Part shown: in pieces, positions 13,001-26,580 of the stretch
Position numbering within the stretch: position 1 is the first letter of the stretch
Layout: each line of letters starts with the position of its first letter
Origin: Echinococcus granulosus
Lineage: Eukaryota > Platyhelminthes > Cestoda > Cyclophyllidea > Taeniidae
Assembly: GCF_000524195.1 (NCBI RefSeq)
Contig: NW_020170388.1
Location: forward strand, 1,361,452-1,425,451
Length of the DNA stretch: 64,000 nt
Reading direction: 5' to 3'
Position numbers and translations under genes: made by a program
Notes under the pieces: model-generated
The model's input: the letters and a program-made list of their open reading frames with translations, nothing else
Database searches by the model: none
Told to the model about the DNA's origin: nothing

Positions 13001-16000
13001 CCTCAAAACAATGATACTGGGTATTGATTTAACCAATGACTAGAACTTCTAGGAAATGGACAAGTCTCAAAGCGATTGGTGAAAAAAATTGAGGTAGATG
13101 GCGATAATAGAAACAGTTGAGGAAATAAGTGTTACTATCCCTTAGAACGCTAATATTTTTTTTCTACTTATAGGGATTTAATAAAGATGTAAGAAACAAC
13201 GCGCCTCGAATCGATCAGTGAGAATGAGACACCCGCGCAGAGCAATGAATGTGTCCCGACCCCAGTTACGCCACATGCCCTCGGCGAAGTGAGGCAGACC
13301 CGCAGCTAGGCTAGAAATGTAGCGGTCAGGGTCATCATCACGTCCACTCAACGAAGGCGCTGGCAGCACTGGTGGCAGACGCACGTTCGGTGCCTTACCA
13401 TATAGCTGAAGGCTAGCAGTCACCAGGTTACGTACTGTTGAAGAACCCAGCTCTGTCCACTTGCCCAGGCGCATGGCTATCTGTGAAGGTAAGGAAAAAG
13501 GTTACTGATCAGTAAAATTGCGATTTTCCCAGTCTTCAACGCAAGGTGAGACACCAATAATGACCATTACTAATGGGCAAAATTAAAACGTACCCACCGA
13601 ATTCTACATTTCATTACCTCCCTTCAAGTGTTAGGTTTGGCTGTTGTCAACATTTGTAGCATATTGGATTTTACTCTTCAGAGAAATACCCGGATTATCA
13701 GTACATCTTTCAGTACCTCTCGAAGAGGCATTTTAAGTCAGTATAAAAGCGCAGTATATTCAAATGAATTTTACCATGAACCCGCTACAAAGCAGACAAT
13801 AGACAACGCAGTGCTTGTTTGGAAAAGATATGGAGTATTAGGGTACGGACGTTAGAAATGTGAAAAGAAGGGTATTCCAGGGAATTGTTACGATTTTCAC
13901 TTGTTGATACAGTAGGTAACACCTTCACAACAAGCACTATTGATAGACAAGCACGAAGTTAATCTCCAAGTTCCCTAATCGAGTTTCCTTGAGCAAGAAG
14001 ACTCAATTGGCCTTTTGAAGAAAAATAATGATTTCAAATGTGCGTTCCGGCGCCATTCACTTCTCCATTTTAGCTAGTCAAGATCCCAACATTTTCAAAT
14101 ATGATGTTCTCCGTGGAACCAAAGCAGTGCAGAAAACAGTTTAGACCATCAGCAAACACAGTGTTTGGTTGACAAATATGAAAGTGAAAATCATAGTACG
14201 AATGAAGGATGAAAAACGAGTTTGAATTTAAGTTTTTAATCACATCCATTTATTAAGACATGTGAGTCCATAAAAATACCGGCAGCTGAGGGGCCTTCCA
14301 AAGTAAAGGCTATTTAAACCGTTTTAAGTGATAATGCTTTTCTGTAAAACTCGGAAACCTTAAATTAATCCCATCATCGTCATGCATTAGAACCTAAGGT
14401 GCACTTGCCAACACTTGTTAATATTTGACTTAGTTTTCAAATCATTTCCACAAAAACGTCGCAAGGAATACCAAAAAATAATACCCAACCGACAGGGGAA
14501 CTTTCCTAAAAAAGTTGTCATTATTTAATGCACCATGTTTGCCCAATACTTCTTCTTTTCGAATGGCAAGGACATTTATGCTTTCACGCCAGAGTTCAAG
14601 ATTATGCGAGTGATTACAAGGTTACGTGAATTTAAAGCGTCATAATGGATCACCATCTTAGTCTGGTATCTCCTCTTAACGCAGAATCTGTTACCCGTTA
14701 AAACTATCAGGCAAATATGAAATAATTCCGAAAAAAAATGTACACTACCACTCGTTTATAGGGAACTAATATCACAGCAAATGAATTTCGAGGCTGTAGG
14801 CATCTCCCAAAAGCAAAAAATTGCATGTTGGGGGAACAAGAAAAGATAGCGAAGATGCATTTAAGCGGGTGTGGGAAATGTTTACAGTTTCTAAGCAAAA
14901 ATTCAGCCTTACATTAGGGACATCATGTTCATGTAAGTTAAAAAATACTATAACTGCATGAACATGTTTGATAAATGAAGCACCATCGACATGCCTTCGT
15001 TCGCTACTGGCGTCAAATATATGCAACACCCTGGATTTCCTTATCGAGATTCTCATGTCACACATCCGTGGCACATCCAATTAAAGAAAAATGCATTGAA
15101 ATGGACAAGGAAAGCAAAATAGAAGTATCTGACTTTATATTAAAACAATACAATAATCGAATGGGTTTTATCGAAGACCATATTCTAACCAATTAATTAT
15201 TTAATAAGCGTCTATTTTCGTCAGCCAGACCTTATACTACATTAAAACCTTGTGGCTGATATATTTCAACTTAGGGTCTTTCAAGGTTTTCAAAGTGTCC
15301 TGCGTATTCCGTTGGCCTACCTCCTCCATGACAGTCTGATAGAGACACCCAACCAGCATGCCAAAGTTTGCCGGTATCAGGTATTTCGGCAGATCATAGA
15401 TAGGCTGAAAGAGTTGCTTCAGCGCCCTCGACAAAGCATCCAATTGTTTTGAGGGTCGCGAAGGGTCCTGCGCACTGATTCGCTGATAGAGGTAGTCCAG
15501 GAGCCACAGACCCTCGCGCAGATGATGGCACACTGGGTGACCCAGATCGTTATGCTGCGCCACGTTGCGCATCACCGAAACAATGCCCTGCAGACCACAG
15601 AACACCAGGTCACCGTAACGTGGAACGTAGTAAGGAGTACGGTGAAGCCCTGGCACATTTTCCTCGCGCTCACAACGGTAGAGGAGCCAGTTAATGTCGG
15701 TAAGGGAGAGATCGTTAATCAGACGTTTGATCAGACCGTGCTCCACAGAGTCGGGGTAGAGAGGAAGTAGTGCATCGGCGATAGCAACGGTGTTTGCGGG
15801 GAGAGAGACCTTGCGTGCATCCAGGGTGCGCAATCGCCGGCCGAACTGGGAGAAGTATACATATGAATAGCAGAATCGAAGATGTTGAACTTCTGTTAAG
15901 AGTACGGACATTTCGGTTGGTAGAACGGAAGAAGGCAGAAACAGTAACAAACAAAGTGCCTAGTTCGCAAGTGCAAAGCTAGTGAACGATCGATAGTTTG

Positions 16001-19000
16001 AGTATAAGGTTTTGCAACAAATAATTTACTGTTGAAAATTAACCAAATGAAAGTTCTTAGATAAGATGAGTATAATACAATTTATGACTAACACCGACTG
16101 CGGAAGCTAAAAGATCTGCAGCTACTATTCCATCAATGGTCGACGAAGAAAAGTACTTAAATAAATTTATATTTTTTGCTGAATCAGGTAGAGCTCTACG
16201 AGCAATTTATGGTCTCCGGCGCGTGGCCAAAAAGCCCGCTCTGGATGAACGAAAATCCTAGTCTCCCGGACTGAATGCCGCCCCAACACGTCATAGAGGA
16301 AATTTAGCCGTTGTGGACGCCTGAACCTGCGAAGACTCATAAATGTAAGTGCTTATTGATACCACACCGGCTTTTAGTGACTACTCTAAAGTTTTACGTG
16401 AAGCCTAGTAATGAGACTAAATAAACTTTGAGCAGTTTGAAAAGACCGTGAAAATACCAGGCCATGAGTGTCATATGGAGAATCTACACTTTTCTACAAA
16501 CTAAGAAGCTGAGAGTAATCGAGATCGAGTTCATGTCTAGTTATTTTGCCTTTTGAAAGTCAAATGCCAATATGTAATGTAAAATATGCAGTAAGTAAAG
16601 GTATTGCTAATCCAATATTAGTGATATTCCAAAATACGCTAACATGATATAGGAGCTGGATAGACTGACAACGCGAGTCGCTAATGGGTAAGTATGAATT
16701 GTGCTGTTAATATTTCACCTGAAAATTCTCATAGCCTTTATAACGTGAAGACAAATCCTCTCTTTTGGACAGACATGCAATCTAGCTTAAACTTCTCAAT
16801 TTCTAAGTGTAGCACTTGTAAGTATAAATGCTCAATTTTTTAATAACCGATATCGCAGGTTTTTTTGTTTGTGTAGTTCGGTTTTTAAACCAGAATATTG
16901 GTGCCAATAGCTTAAAAAATAAACACAGTTTTCAAATTTTTAGCACCAGTAATCGTTTACTTGAAAACAATTCTCATGGGAAATCTGGGGTGAGACTAGT
17001 GTGGATGGTAATGATGGGCTAAACGAAAAGCAGCCGCGGAAGAAGTGACTTATCAGCTAAACAGTACAACGTGATTTCCAATTAGGCAGTAGGTAAATCG
17101 CTAAATGGTCCGGTAACCTCAAAACTTGCTTGCATTTGTGATCATGTAATATCAATGAAATGCTGCGCTAAAAGTCCTTCAGGAATAGTGTGAGTTGAGC
17201 AATGTGAAGATTCAAATGTGTGGAAATCAACGACTTCAGTTTCCATAAAATACGAGGGAGCAAAAAGGAAACTAGCTAATTTTAATAGAATCAATACCGC
17301 ACAACTAAAATTTCAAATCAGGGAAGAGCAAAGTGACTTGGAATCCGGGTGATCATCGGATTTCGCAAATTGGCAAAAGGAAATCCCAAGACCTATTAAG
17401 TAAAACGATAAAGTGCATAAAATTCACGATGGTTTGTGCAATAATAACGAATTTTGTTTACATAAAGTCATCTGAAGCAAAATATATCAATCTTTTGAGC
17501 ACACGATGTCTAAAAAAGGCAGTGACAAACCTGATGCAGGAGAGTTCCACGAACACGACTTAAAGCTTCGGATTGAACATCGTTGAGACAGACGCTCACA
17601 GCGACGATGCAACCGGGTGGAAAGTCGTAGAATTCCAGAGCATCCGTCCCACCATTCTCTTCTACATGAACCACCTTGAACATCTTGCTCTTTGACACCT
17701 CCATATCCTCCTTCACCTCAACGGAGATGTTGGTTAGTCCATTGATGTACTACAGGGCAAAAAAAAAGACTTATTTTAATCATAAAGGAATAATTTTGAC
17801 AAACACGAAGACTTAGATAAGAAGAAAGTAAGCCTACTCCTTCAAGCTCTTCCGAAATAGCAATGCACATCAGGTACCGGGCCAGTTTAAGCTAAATTCA
17901 AACATAATCGTTTAGTTTAAACTGAGTATGCAAAAACGAATGGAAACGATAATTTTTGTAGCTGTAGAACCAATAAAACTAAAGTCCGCCTTAATTTTCA
18001 AATCTTCTTGTGCACCAATAAGGTACGACTATCCACAAAGTGATCGATTCTCAAAGAAATATTCTTATCAGTAAAGACAGAGTTACAAATTATGAACGTT
18101 GAAAAGAGGAATAACTATTAGTTGAATTCCAATGTTACAAACTCGCAACAAAATTACGAGGTAAAACCCCAGTACAAAGGAAAAGGCTAATACGCGCACT
18201 TTGTATAGGCTACTATGATGCGTAAAAGTGCAAGTGAACCAAGGTTGGAGGGTTGGGAAATGATATCGGGCGGTGGAGTGAAGCCAATCAACATGCTCGA
18301 AGAGTGGCACATTGGGCATGCAGATTTTGTACTTTTATGCACCCGAACAAATTGATTTGACAGGAGACCCAGGAACCACAACTTAAGTACCAAAAAGTAT
18401 CAGTTTTTTAGGTATATTAAGCAGAATTCGATAGCTACTTCTTTTAAAAGAAATAATTCAAGTTAACAGACGCGGAAATTAAACAGATAAATTTCCACTG
18501 CAAAGCAAACAAAAAGATAGTATTCAAAACAACCGTCTGCGTTTCGACGACGTGTATATTTACCATAGTGATAAATATTTATCGTAAACTAATGATGAAA
18601 GATCTATAAAAGTCGTTTTGATAGATGCTACCTCAAAACTACTGAATCTGCCTGTGCGGCATGTAGTCCTGTGAGTTTAAACTTTAAAAAAGGGCGCAAG
18701 AATGTTTTGAATCAATTACTACCGAGTCTCCAAGTTGATCTTACCCAGATTTCTGAATAAAACATCGAAAACCTATTAATAATGGAACAATGGCATTAAT
18801 AAACTAGAAAAGTTCATACCCTAGTCGATAACATTGCTTTGTCCTTTGAATACGGTGGGTAAAATCATTTTCGCCAAAAAATTTGAGGACATTATAAACA
18901 AGAATAATGCTTTTGGGAAGATAAATGGGAACTGAAAGCCTTAATTACCAAGTCACAATCAGGTTTTATGCCATAACTTAAATCTCGACCTACACACTCG

Positions 19001-22000
19001 TTCCACTTGAAATCATCCATAGGATTGCCCAAAGAGTGATTCTTAGTGCGGGCTTCAATGAGGATGCGTCGAACCCGACCGTTGAGCATTATTTTACGGA
19101 AAGGATGATGTGCCGGATGTGGACTGCGATCGTAGAAGCATGAGTGTGATACCATGACAATAGACTCCGCGGTATCGGCTGAGAAACGTGTCACGGCGAT
19201 CACATTCGTATCCACCTGAAGAATGGGGGAAAATGGGCGTAGAAATTGACAAAACGGATCAATGTCGTTTTGGCAGACAATATTATTATAAACGTAAGCA
19301 CACGCAAACAAATGCGGGGCAAATGTTTGTATTGGGATAGGGAGAAACGGTTGAGACCGCTTGTGATAATAAGATAAAACTATCAAACTTCGTGAATTTC
19401 AATAGCGATGATCTCTACTACCTCCCTCCCTCTGATTTTTTTTGGTTTAAAATATCCCACAAATTACACATTTCATTAACGGAAAAGACAATGAATGTGC
19501 TGAGATTTTGTAATTCAGGTGTCGCCTTTCCTTAAAGGATCTAAATTTTCTAATCTGTATTTCATTTCCTCGTGGATTTTTCATTTCAAAGGATTTACTA
19601 GTCGTTCAATTTGCCGACTTGAATTTGTCAGAATTCCGTAATGCAAATGATAATATAATCTCGTATATTTGTCAATCTCACTTGATCCACGAAGGTCTCA
19701 TTGAAGTTGTTAGCAGCCATCCACCGATGCAGACGATTGAGCGCCGCCTTGGCCCGAATCATGCCAGTGGAGGCGTTTATATCCTTGTCCCATCTTGCAT
19801 AGAATCTCTTCTCCGAGACAACATCGATCTGATAAGGCACCAACTCATCGTAGCCACGTGTGGAGGCAGAGGAACAGGCCGCCATGGCGACTAGCGCGGA
19901 AGAGGGGAGGTGATCGAAGATCGTGCGCTTGACAGCGGGAGCGGGGTTATCATGCGTCTGATCGTAGAAGAGGGCATGGGCCACCGTAGGCAGGAGACGA
20001 CGCTTTAGTACAGCGTGGGGAAAACCGCCGGCAGGATGGTGACCCCCAAAGTAGTGCACCAGTCGACCTTCGTCGTGGCAATCGTGAGCAGAGAGGGCTT
20101 CTGTAGGGATGAAAAAAATCACGTTAGCCTAGACTTATCTAACCCAATCTTCCTCGAGTCCAATGGGAGCGCTAAGCAGGCCCACTAGAACTAGGTCATT
20201 AAAAAGTGACCCTCTGTTATTTCTAAAAGGAAAAGACAAACGAAGTTGGTAGAAGAAAGAACGGTAATGTCCATTATTGTCTGGCATTAGCTCGGGGAGA
20301 TCAAAGTTGTATCAAGCGCTTTGAGACCTTCAAAGAAACCGACCTGTGCCAGTCCATCAGAAGAAGGAAAGATTGACCAAGAAATATTTTTTAGTCATTC
20401 CAAGTAAAAGTCGAAATAACCTCTCCTTTTTAAGAAAACCCACACACCAAACGACCCGTTCAAATCCACATGAATGATGAACCAATACATCCAGATTTAT
20501 CAGCGCCATAAAAAGTATTTCAATGATATTTTTAGTAAACGAATAAAAGCACTGCTCTTCCGATAGATCTGCCCAAAAATTCCTTTTTTAAATAAAGAAT
20601 GTATATCTATAAGTGAAAGACTCGATTTAGCAGTGGAAAATTTCCCAAAGGATGAAGCTGATTCAGGCTGACTTCCACTAAGCGTCTAAGAGATTTTTTA
20701 ACCCTGGGACACATCGGCCGCTCCCCAATATCCACGCAAAATTGGAGCTAAAGTGGGGTAATCTGGTAAAAGGGTGGTCGGTTTAAATCTCTCCTGTACC
20801 CTAAACACACCAATGGACGATGTATTTGATGGCAAATAAGTCAGGTCAAATTTTAATAAGTGAAATCCACAATCTCAAAAAGACAAATGATCCAGATATG
20901 TTTCAAACAATCAAACCACCCTGTGATATTCAAATAAAATAAACTAAATCCGAATAACTGACAGCCCTATCAGTAAAGAAGCTATTCCAACTTATGTTTC
21001 AGCAGGACTTAGACAAATTCCAAATAAAAGCCTAAATAATTATAGACCTACTTTCACAAAACACCCCATCTTTGCTACAAAAGTCACAAAATAATCAGTA
21101 TTTTCCATTCTCATGAGATTCAACTCACCGCGGATAAGGGAGCAAATGCCCAAGTTGTTGAGAATGAGGTTGTCAGTCTTTTCGTCATTAGTAAAGACCT
21201 CGCCAATGACGTAGATGCTGGGTCGCACCTCCCGGCAGGCGTCGAGAATAGCCTGTGCCACGTGAAGGGGTGTGCTGTGGCAGTTATCCAGTCGCACACC
21301 GTGGAAGACTCGCGCTGTCATACGAGCATACTCCAACATGTGGTTCCACAGATAGGGGCAGTCCTCAGGCTTATCACCGTATCTGAAGAAACAAAAAAAT
21401 ATCCAAGTCGAGAAGCCAGACAACTACACCATCACAGTTCAGCAAAACTATTTTAATATTTACAAAGCAAGGCTCGCTTTGAGCAGTAAGTATATGAAAA
21501 AGGCGGTGAGGATTGTATACTTTAGCATACCAGTGATTCAAATTCATGTAGACACTAGACCTATCAATGATTGAATGGACTTAGTTTAGAATTTATTGGG
21601 ATGCACCATTCGTTGATTTCCAGATGAGATGGAGCTGATTCCAGGCTTAAGTCGCCTTAAAGTCAGAAAAGTCGCTTTCCTCATTTTGTCACAAAACCCA
21701 CACAAAATTCTTTTCCGCCATGGAGAGCCGGTAGACCCAAGCTAGATTTGATCTGAATAAGAGCTTGATAAAGTCTCAGGACTGTTTTCAAGAAGAGCCG
21801 AAGTGTGCATCTGTTTATCTTGATAATGTTACATTAATGCTACTTCATCGTATTTTTACCTTTAATGATATTCATTGATTATAAACCCACGCTTGAGGAT
21901 AGGTAAAATTGGTACACTTGAAAAAGGCAGGATTAGTTAGGTAGAGGTCATCTTGGGGAATTATTCTTTTGCATTTTTAAAGAAATTATCACAAATGGAA

Positions 22001-25000
22001 AGACCGCTAAAGAAGTGGATTATTTAACTTTAAAAAGTATTCCTATCCATACAGAAGTCTAGTCTCAACGCATTAGAGAAGCTTTAGGCAATGGTATCTA
22101 AAGAATTGAGTTCCTTACACTTTGAGAACTAGTGCTGAGCAGAAAGGAAACGTGGCTCCACAAGACCGTAGGAAATAAGAGACCGCAAGTCTAAATCTGG
22201 TTGAAACTTTGCCATTTCAAGTGCGGCAAAAACTGCGTACGATACGAGAGCTTGTTCGGAATCACATAATTTCCAGGTCCGCCAATAAATAAAAACCAAG
22301 AGGCAATAGAAAAGGTAAAATCTCAAAATTCGGATCAAAAGCTAGGAACTTAAGCGGCAGAAAACATAATCATCCTGTTGCACACGCACACATTACCTGG
22401 ATGTAGTATAATACACAAACACTGAAAAGTTCTACAATATACTTTCACGCACTTTTGTACGTCAGTGTGAAGTTCAAGAAAGTGTGCTCCAGATTGATAA
22501 CCAAATCACCTTTTGAAATCTGCAAAAACTGGTGCCCGCGCTCATTAAGCCGTTGTGTTAAGGTATACTGAGGATATCGAAGGAGTACGATGGTCTCCAT
22601 TGCCTAAACGATATCAATCGTTCCCATTTTTCGTTTCATAACGAATTTCCATGTACCAGTGCTAAGTTGATAGCGCAAAAAAGTATACAATCTACGCGCG
22701 ACTTTAAAAAAGGTTTTCTGAATTTTGAGTTTTTGAAAACGGTATTGGCTTAAAATTTACGTAATGTAGTGTGAATAAATGCTACAGAAAGTAATTTTGC
22801 TTTTAAAAAGTTGTGAACAACCCGAATTTCCTTTTGGAATACCAATACAAAATAAGTTTTAACCATAATTACAACACTGAGAAGAGCCTTTGCATGTTTT
22901 CAGATTTGAAAAAGAAAATATCTCTCCTCTCTTCCTAAGTAGCTAGCATTTTTCTAAAAGGCGGAGCTCAAAATTAATAGTAATGGTTATAGTAACTTTA
23001 CCACGTATTCATCAATACGACCAAAACAAAAACTAGCCAGAACTGTTGTAGGAAGCGAAATTGAAAACGCATTAAACTATGTCTACTTAATTGCCAGATT
23101 AGTGCTAAATTTATCGTTTACTGATGAATGCACGTTTGAGCAAATTATTTCACTTTAAAAAAGCACTAAGTCAGTTAAGTAAATGTAGGAAGATCTTTAA
23201 AGGATGAAATAGCTACAATTACGATGCATTCTAAATGGTCACTTTAGTAGGTTTTGTAAAATACTCAGCTCAATACAACCAACCGGAAAAACTCTCCTGT
23301 AGCACGAACTTAGCAATCGCTGCTTCCAACTTACCGTAGTTTAACAGAGTCACCCCAGATCACGAGTTCGCGCCGCAGATAGACATTGGAGTCGACCTCG
23401 GCAAAGTTCTCGATGCTGCAGCTGTTGATGATCCAACCGTTGCACCCCATTACGTACTTCGCACGGTCGCCTGTTGCAAGCTGTTCCGCCTCCTCGGCGG
23501 TTCGCATGTGGTCCTCAGGGCAGAGGAAGTACCTGATGGGAACAGCGAGGTTGTCAGTTCTTCACTGCTTACCTCATTTTTCATCACTATGGGATACCTC
23601 TCCATTTGGTAATGTTTGATCCATGTAGTTTTCTGTTTTAAAAATATTGGTCAAAGAGTGCAGGAAATTACTAGCTCCTTAAGAAGAAACGAGTTAAACA
23701 GGAAGATTAAGCTTCATATTCAACTCGGATCGCCATGAGCAACTAGATTCCAATTTGATTCCCCGAAACAGCCATTCACCGTATGCGCACACTCATTTCC
23801 ATTCATTTATGGAACCTATTTTCATTGTTCAGCATTCACTTCAACTCCTTTGGAGGTGATCAAAAAGTTTCAAAAATAAGTACCTTCCCTAGGAGGAACC
23901 ACCACCGCACATTTCGACCTAGGAGATGCCATCAGAGGGCTCCACCCATGTCTCTTCAGAGAAAATGCAAACAGAAGTGAGGATTCAAGACTATACAATG
24001 ATATCCTTGTCTTAAAAAAATAGAGAGAATGTATACTAGAATTGCTTCCCCCCTCCACCCACGCTTCCAGATGCCAGCCTACCTGTCAACTAACGGCGCG
24101 GACTCCGAGACAGTACCAAGGAGGGGTCCATTAGGGTCCACAAATCGATAGCGGGCACCGCCGGCTACACAGTCAGCAGCACACAGGAGATTGTGTATCA
24201 TGGTCTCCTCGGCAAGTCGATTCATGTCAGCGAGGCGAAGTCCGAGGTTATGGGCAGCTACGTCGGGTGTATCGTGGCCGAAGATTTCGCGGGCCAAGGC
24301 GAAGTCCACTGTCGCACCCATTCGTCGGCCTGCCCGCGTTCCTACTATCCGCAGAGTTAGCGAAGTATCCGATCCCATATATGGTGGTGTGTTGGAGCCC
24401 TCAGCTGTTGAGCAAGAAATAGCAAGTCAAGTGATGGAGAAGTCATTCAATATGCAGTAAACATCGCTCTTGAAATGTTTCTTCAACCTCGTAACCGTTT
24501 GCATTGCCTAAAAATATTGATGATTTGACACTCCGATGCATTCGAGTTCCTTACCTAATCTAACGTCACGTAGCCTTTGTCAACTTCTGGTAACTGGTTG
24601 CACAGAATCATATCGCAAATATGTACATACATATATATACTAGGTTTGAAACTACAATAGATGCAAGGTGCTCTTAATATGAAGATGTTTACATTTTTGG
24701 CGAGTAGCAGTTGAACAAATGTCGTTAAAACCAGTGCCCCAGCATAAAAATAAAGCATTGTGGCTGTGGTGGCAGGTTTCCCGAAAATCTTGTTAACAAA
24801 AGAAATGAAAAATGAACAATCACTTGGGGCAGGGCGCGGAATTCACTTCATAAGTGGTAAAGCATTACTCTGGTAGACCCGATTAACTGGTTGATGAACA
24901 TTTACTTTGCTCATCTAGGACGACCGACCGATGTTCTTTCGTAATGCTAGGAACCAGACCAAAAAAGAAACTACCCCGATTAAAAAGGTAAAATGGAATT

Positions 25001-26580
25001 CTTTTTGTAAGCAATTGTATTAGGACACTAACTGAAGCTCATAGATAATACGAAAAATGTGAATTCACGCCATCCAACATTCATTGCCTTTGGTTTACAG
25101 AACCTACACTTTGACACCACGTCACTCTACTGCATAGAAGCCATACTTATCTGAAAGCTGTTAAAAATTATGAAATAATTAGGAGAAATCAGGTTAGCTG
25201 ATGTTATTCACTTCAAGTTATTGAATAAGCTTCACAAAACCGCCGAGATTGTAGGAAGAATCTCCAAGGCAGTTTTTAGGCCAGTAGTAGAAGCACTTCA
25301 ATTGTCAAACTGTATTAAAATCTCTAGGATGACTGTCCCTGAAAGCTACACTTATATTCTTAAAAAACCGGGATAGAAAATGGATTATAAATTATCCAAA
25401 CATCACCATCTATCGAATAACGAATTCAAACAAAATTGAACACTTACTGAGCCACCGTTTAAACTCCTCAGAAACCAGATCAATATCCGCCTGATAGAAC
25501 TCGTGCAGTTTAAGCTCCTTGAATTGGTCGACAAGGTAACTTCGCAAAGCATCTACATGAGTGTCACCAGTTCCAAATTCGGGAGGAATATGCTTGTTTA
25601 CCAGTTTGCCCTCGGCACAGAACAAAGTAGTTCTCCAGATGGCTTGATCGACGAGGAAAGCGGGTACAAGATGAGGCGAGTTCTCCAAATTGTAGCCACA
25701 CTCTGGATGCTCATGAAGCCAGGGCGAATTAATTGCTGTGTGGTTCAACACTAGATCGCACATACTTAGAATCGACCACTCAGTCTCCATCTCCTTTACC
25801 AACTCTTCAACATCCTCCCATCCGACTTTTTTTATGGCTAAAGGGTCCGAAAAGGTTGAACTGACTGTAAGCTGGTCCTTCAGGGAGTATCCTGAATTCG
25901 AAATGCCCAACTCCTAGAAAAAAACCCGACAAATCAGAAAAGTCCGTATGTATGAATACAAGCAGGAAAAGAAACACATCAACTTGCCTGGATAGGAGTA
26001 AAGTGAACCATGTTGTAGCCACACTCATAAGCAACTCTAAGGCGGTCACGCCATTCGGAGAAAGGGCCCAGATTTTTGGCGACATAAGTCTGTAGCATCA
26101 CTCCTTCGAGATCCCATTGTGCAAAGCGATCAAGATCCTCGGGGTCACCCACAGCAAATCGGCTCTCAACGACGAAGTAGCCCTTTCCACCAATTACTTT
26201 AAGCTTTTTACTGTCACTCATCTCTTGAGTAAAGGTAGAGCCATCAGTTGTGAAGGCGAAGTGAAAAGCGCCACTGACTTGTATAGGTCCCAGAACAAAG
26301 TAGTCATCAAAACGGTCTAATTTTTTTAATGAGGGCTTTGGTAGTGTGATTGAGATTTCATAGTATGTCGTACGAACAAAATTCCTTCCGCTGACGGGAT
26401 AGTTTGTAAAGAACCTTACATTCTTTCCAATAAGTGTTTCATCAAGCCTAAACCGAATGACCCAGTCTGGGAGATTTAAGCACGCTTAATCTATGCAAAC
26501 ATACCTCTTTTTACTTTATAAAACGAAGTCTCGGTATTCATACCAAGCGTAAGGTAATAGTCAACAACTTGGTTCGCCAT
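4088..26580 (-). CDS. AGL: Glycogen debranching enzyme (amylo-alpha-1,6-glucosidase / 4-alpha-glucanotransferase), complete, 16 exons
   Basis: Bifunctional cytosolic enzyme of glycogen breakdown: it moves short oligoglucan stubs left by glycogen phosphorylase, then hydrolyses the remaining alpha-1,6 branch glucose. Exons (minus): 26580-26505, 26466-25988, 25913-25448, 24404-24083, 23532-23335, 21382-21129, 20100-19682, 19215-18949, 17749-17531, 15845-15249, 13480-13205, 11696-11271, 9166-8702, 8032-7853, 5047-4844, 4204-4088. They join in frame to 1654 aa (human about 1532). Seen: HFTPIQ near 183, the transferase motifs [11 protein letters not shown] (Asp about 546) and YVIGEVF (Glu about 575), [10 protein letters not shown], the glucosidase-half motifs [11 protein letters not shown] (Asp about 1175), [37 protein letters not shown], and a C-terminus [16 protein letters not shown] that matches the family end. 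The start is the first ATG after an in-frame upstream stop. Introns 2 and 11 appear to use GC donors (CAG|GCAAGT and GAG|GCGCGT). Intron 1 is 38 nt, intron 2 is 74 nt, the others 466-2805 nt. No frameshift or missing catalytic block is seen. Confidence 0.97.
8234..8264. repeat. Small GC-rich hairpin inside AGL intron 13
   Basis: GCCACC at 8237-8242 pairs with GGTGGC at 8254-8259. Flanking A and T runs extend the stem after a one-base bulge. It lies between exon 13 (ending 8702) and exon 14 (starting 8032) and stands out only for its GC content in an AT-rich intron. Confidence 0.4.
11068..11081 (+). repeat. Homopolymer run of 14 C
   Basis: An uninterrupted poly-C run in AGL intron 12, next to exon 12. 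It creates spurious proline- or glycine-rich open frames on both strands. Such runs are prone to sequencing and assembly length errors. Confidence 0.9.
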
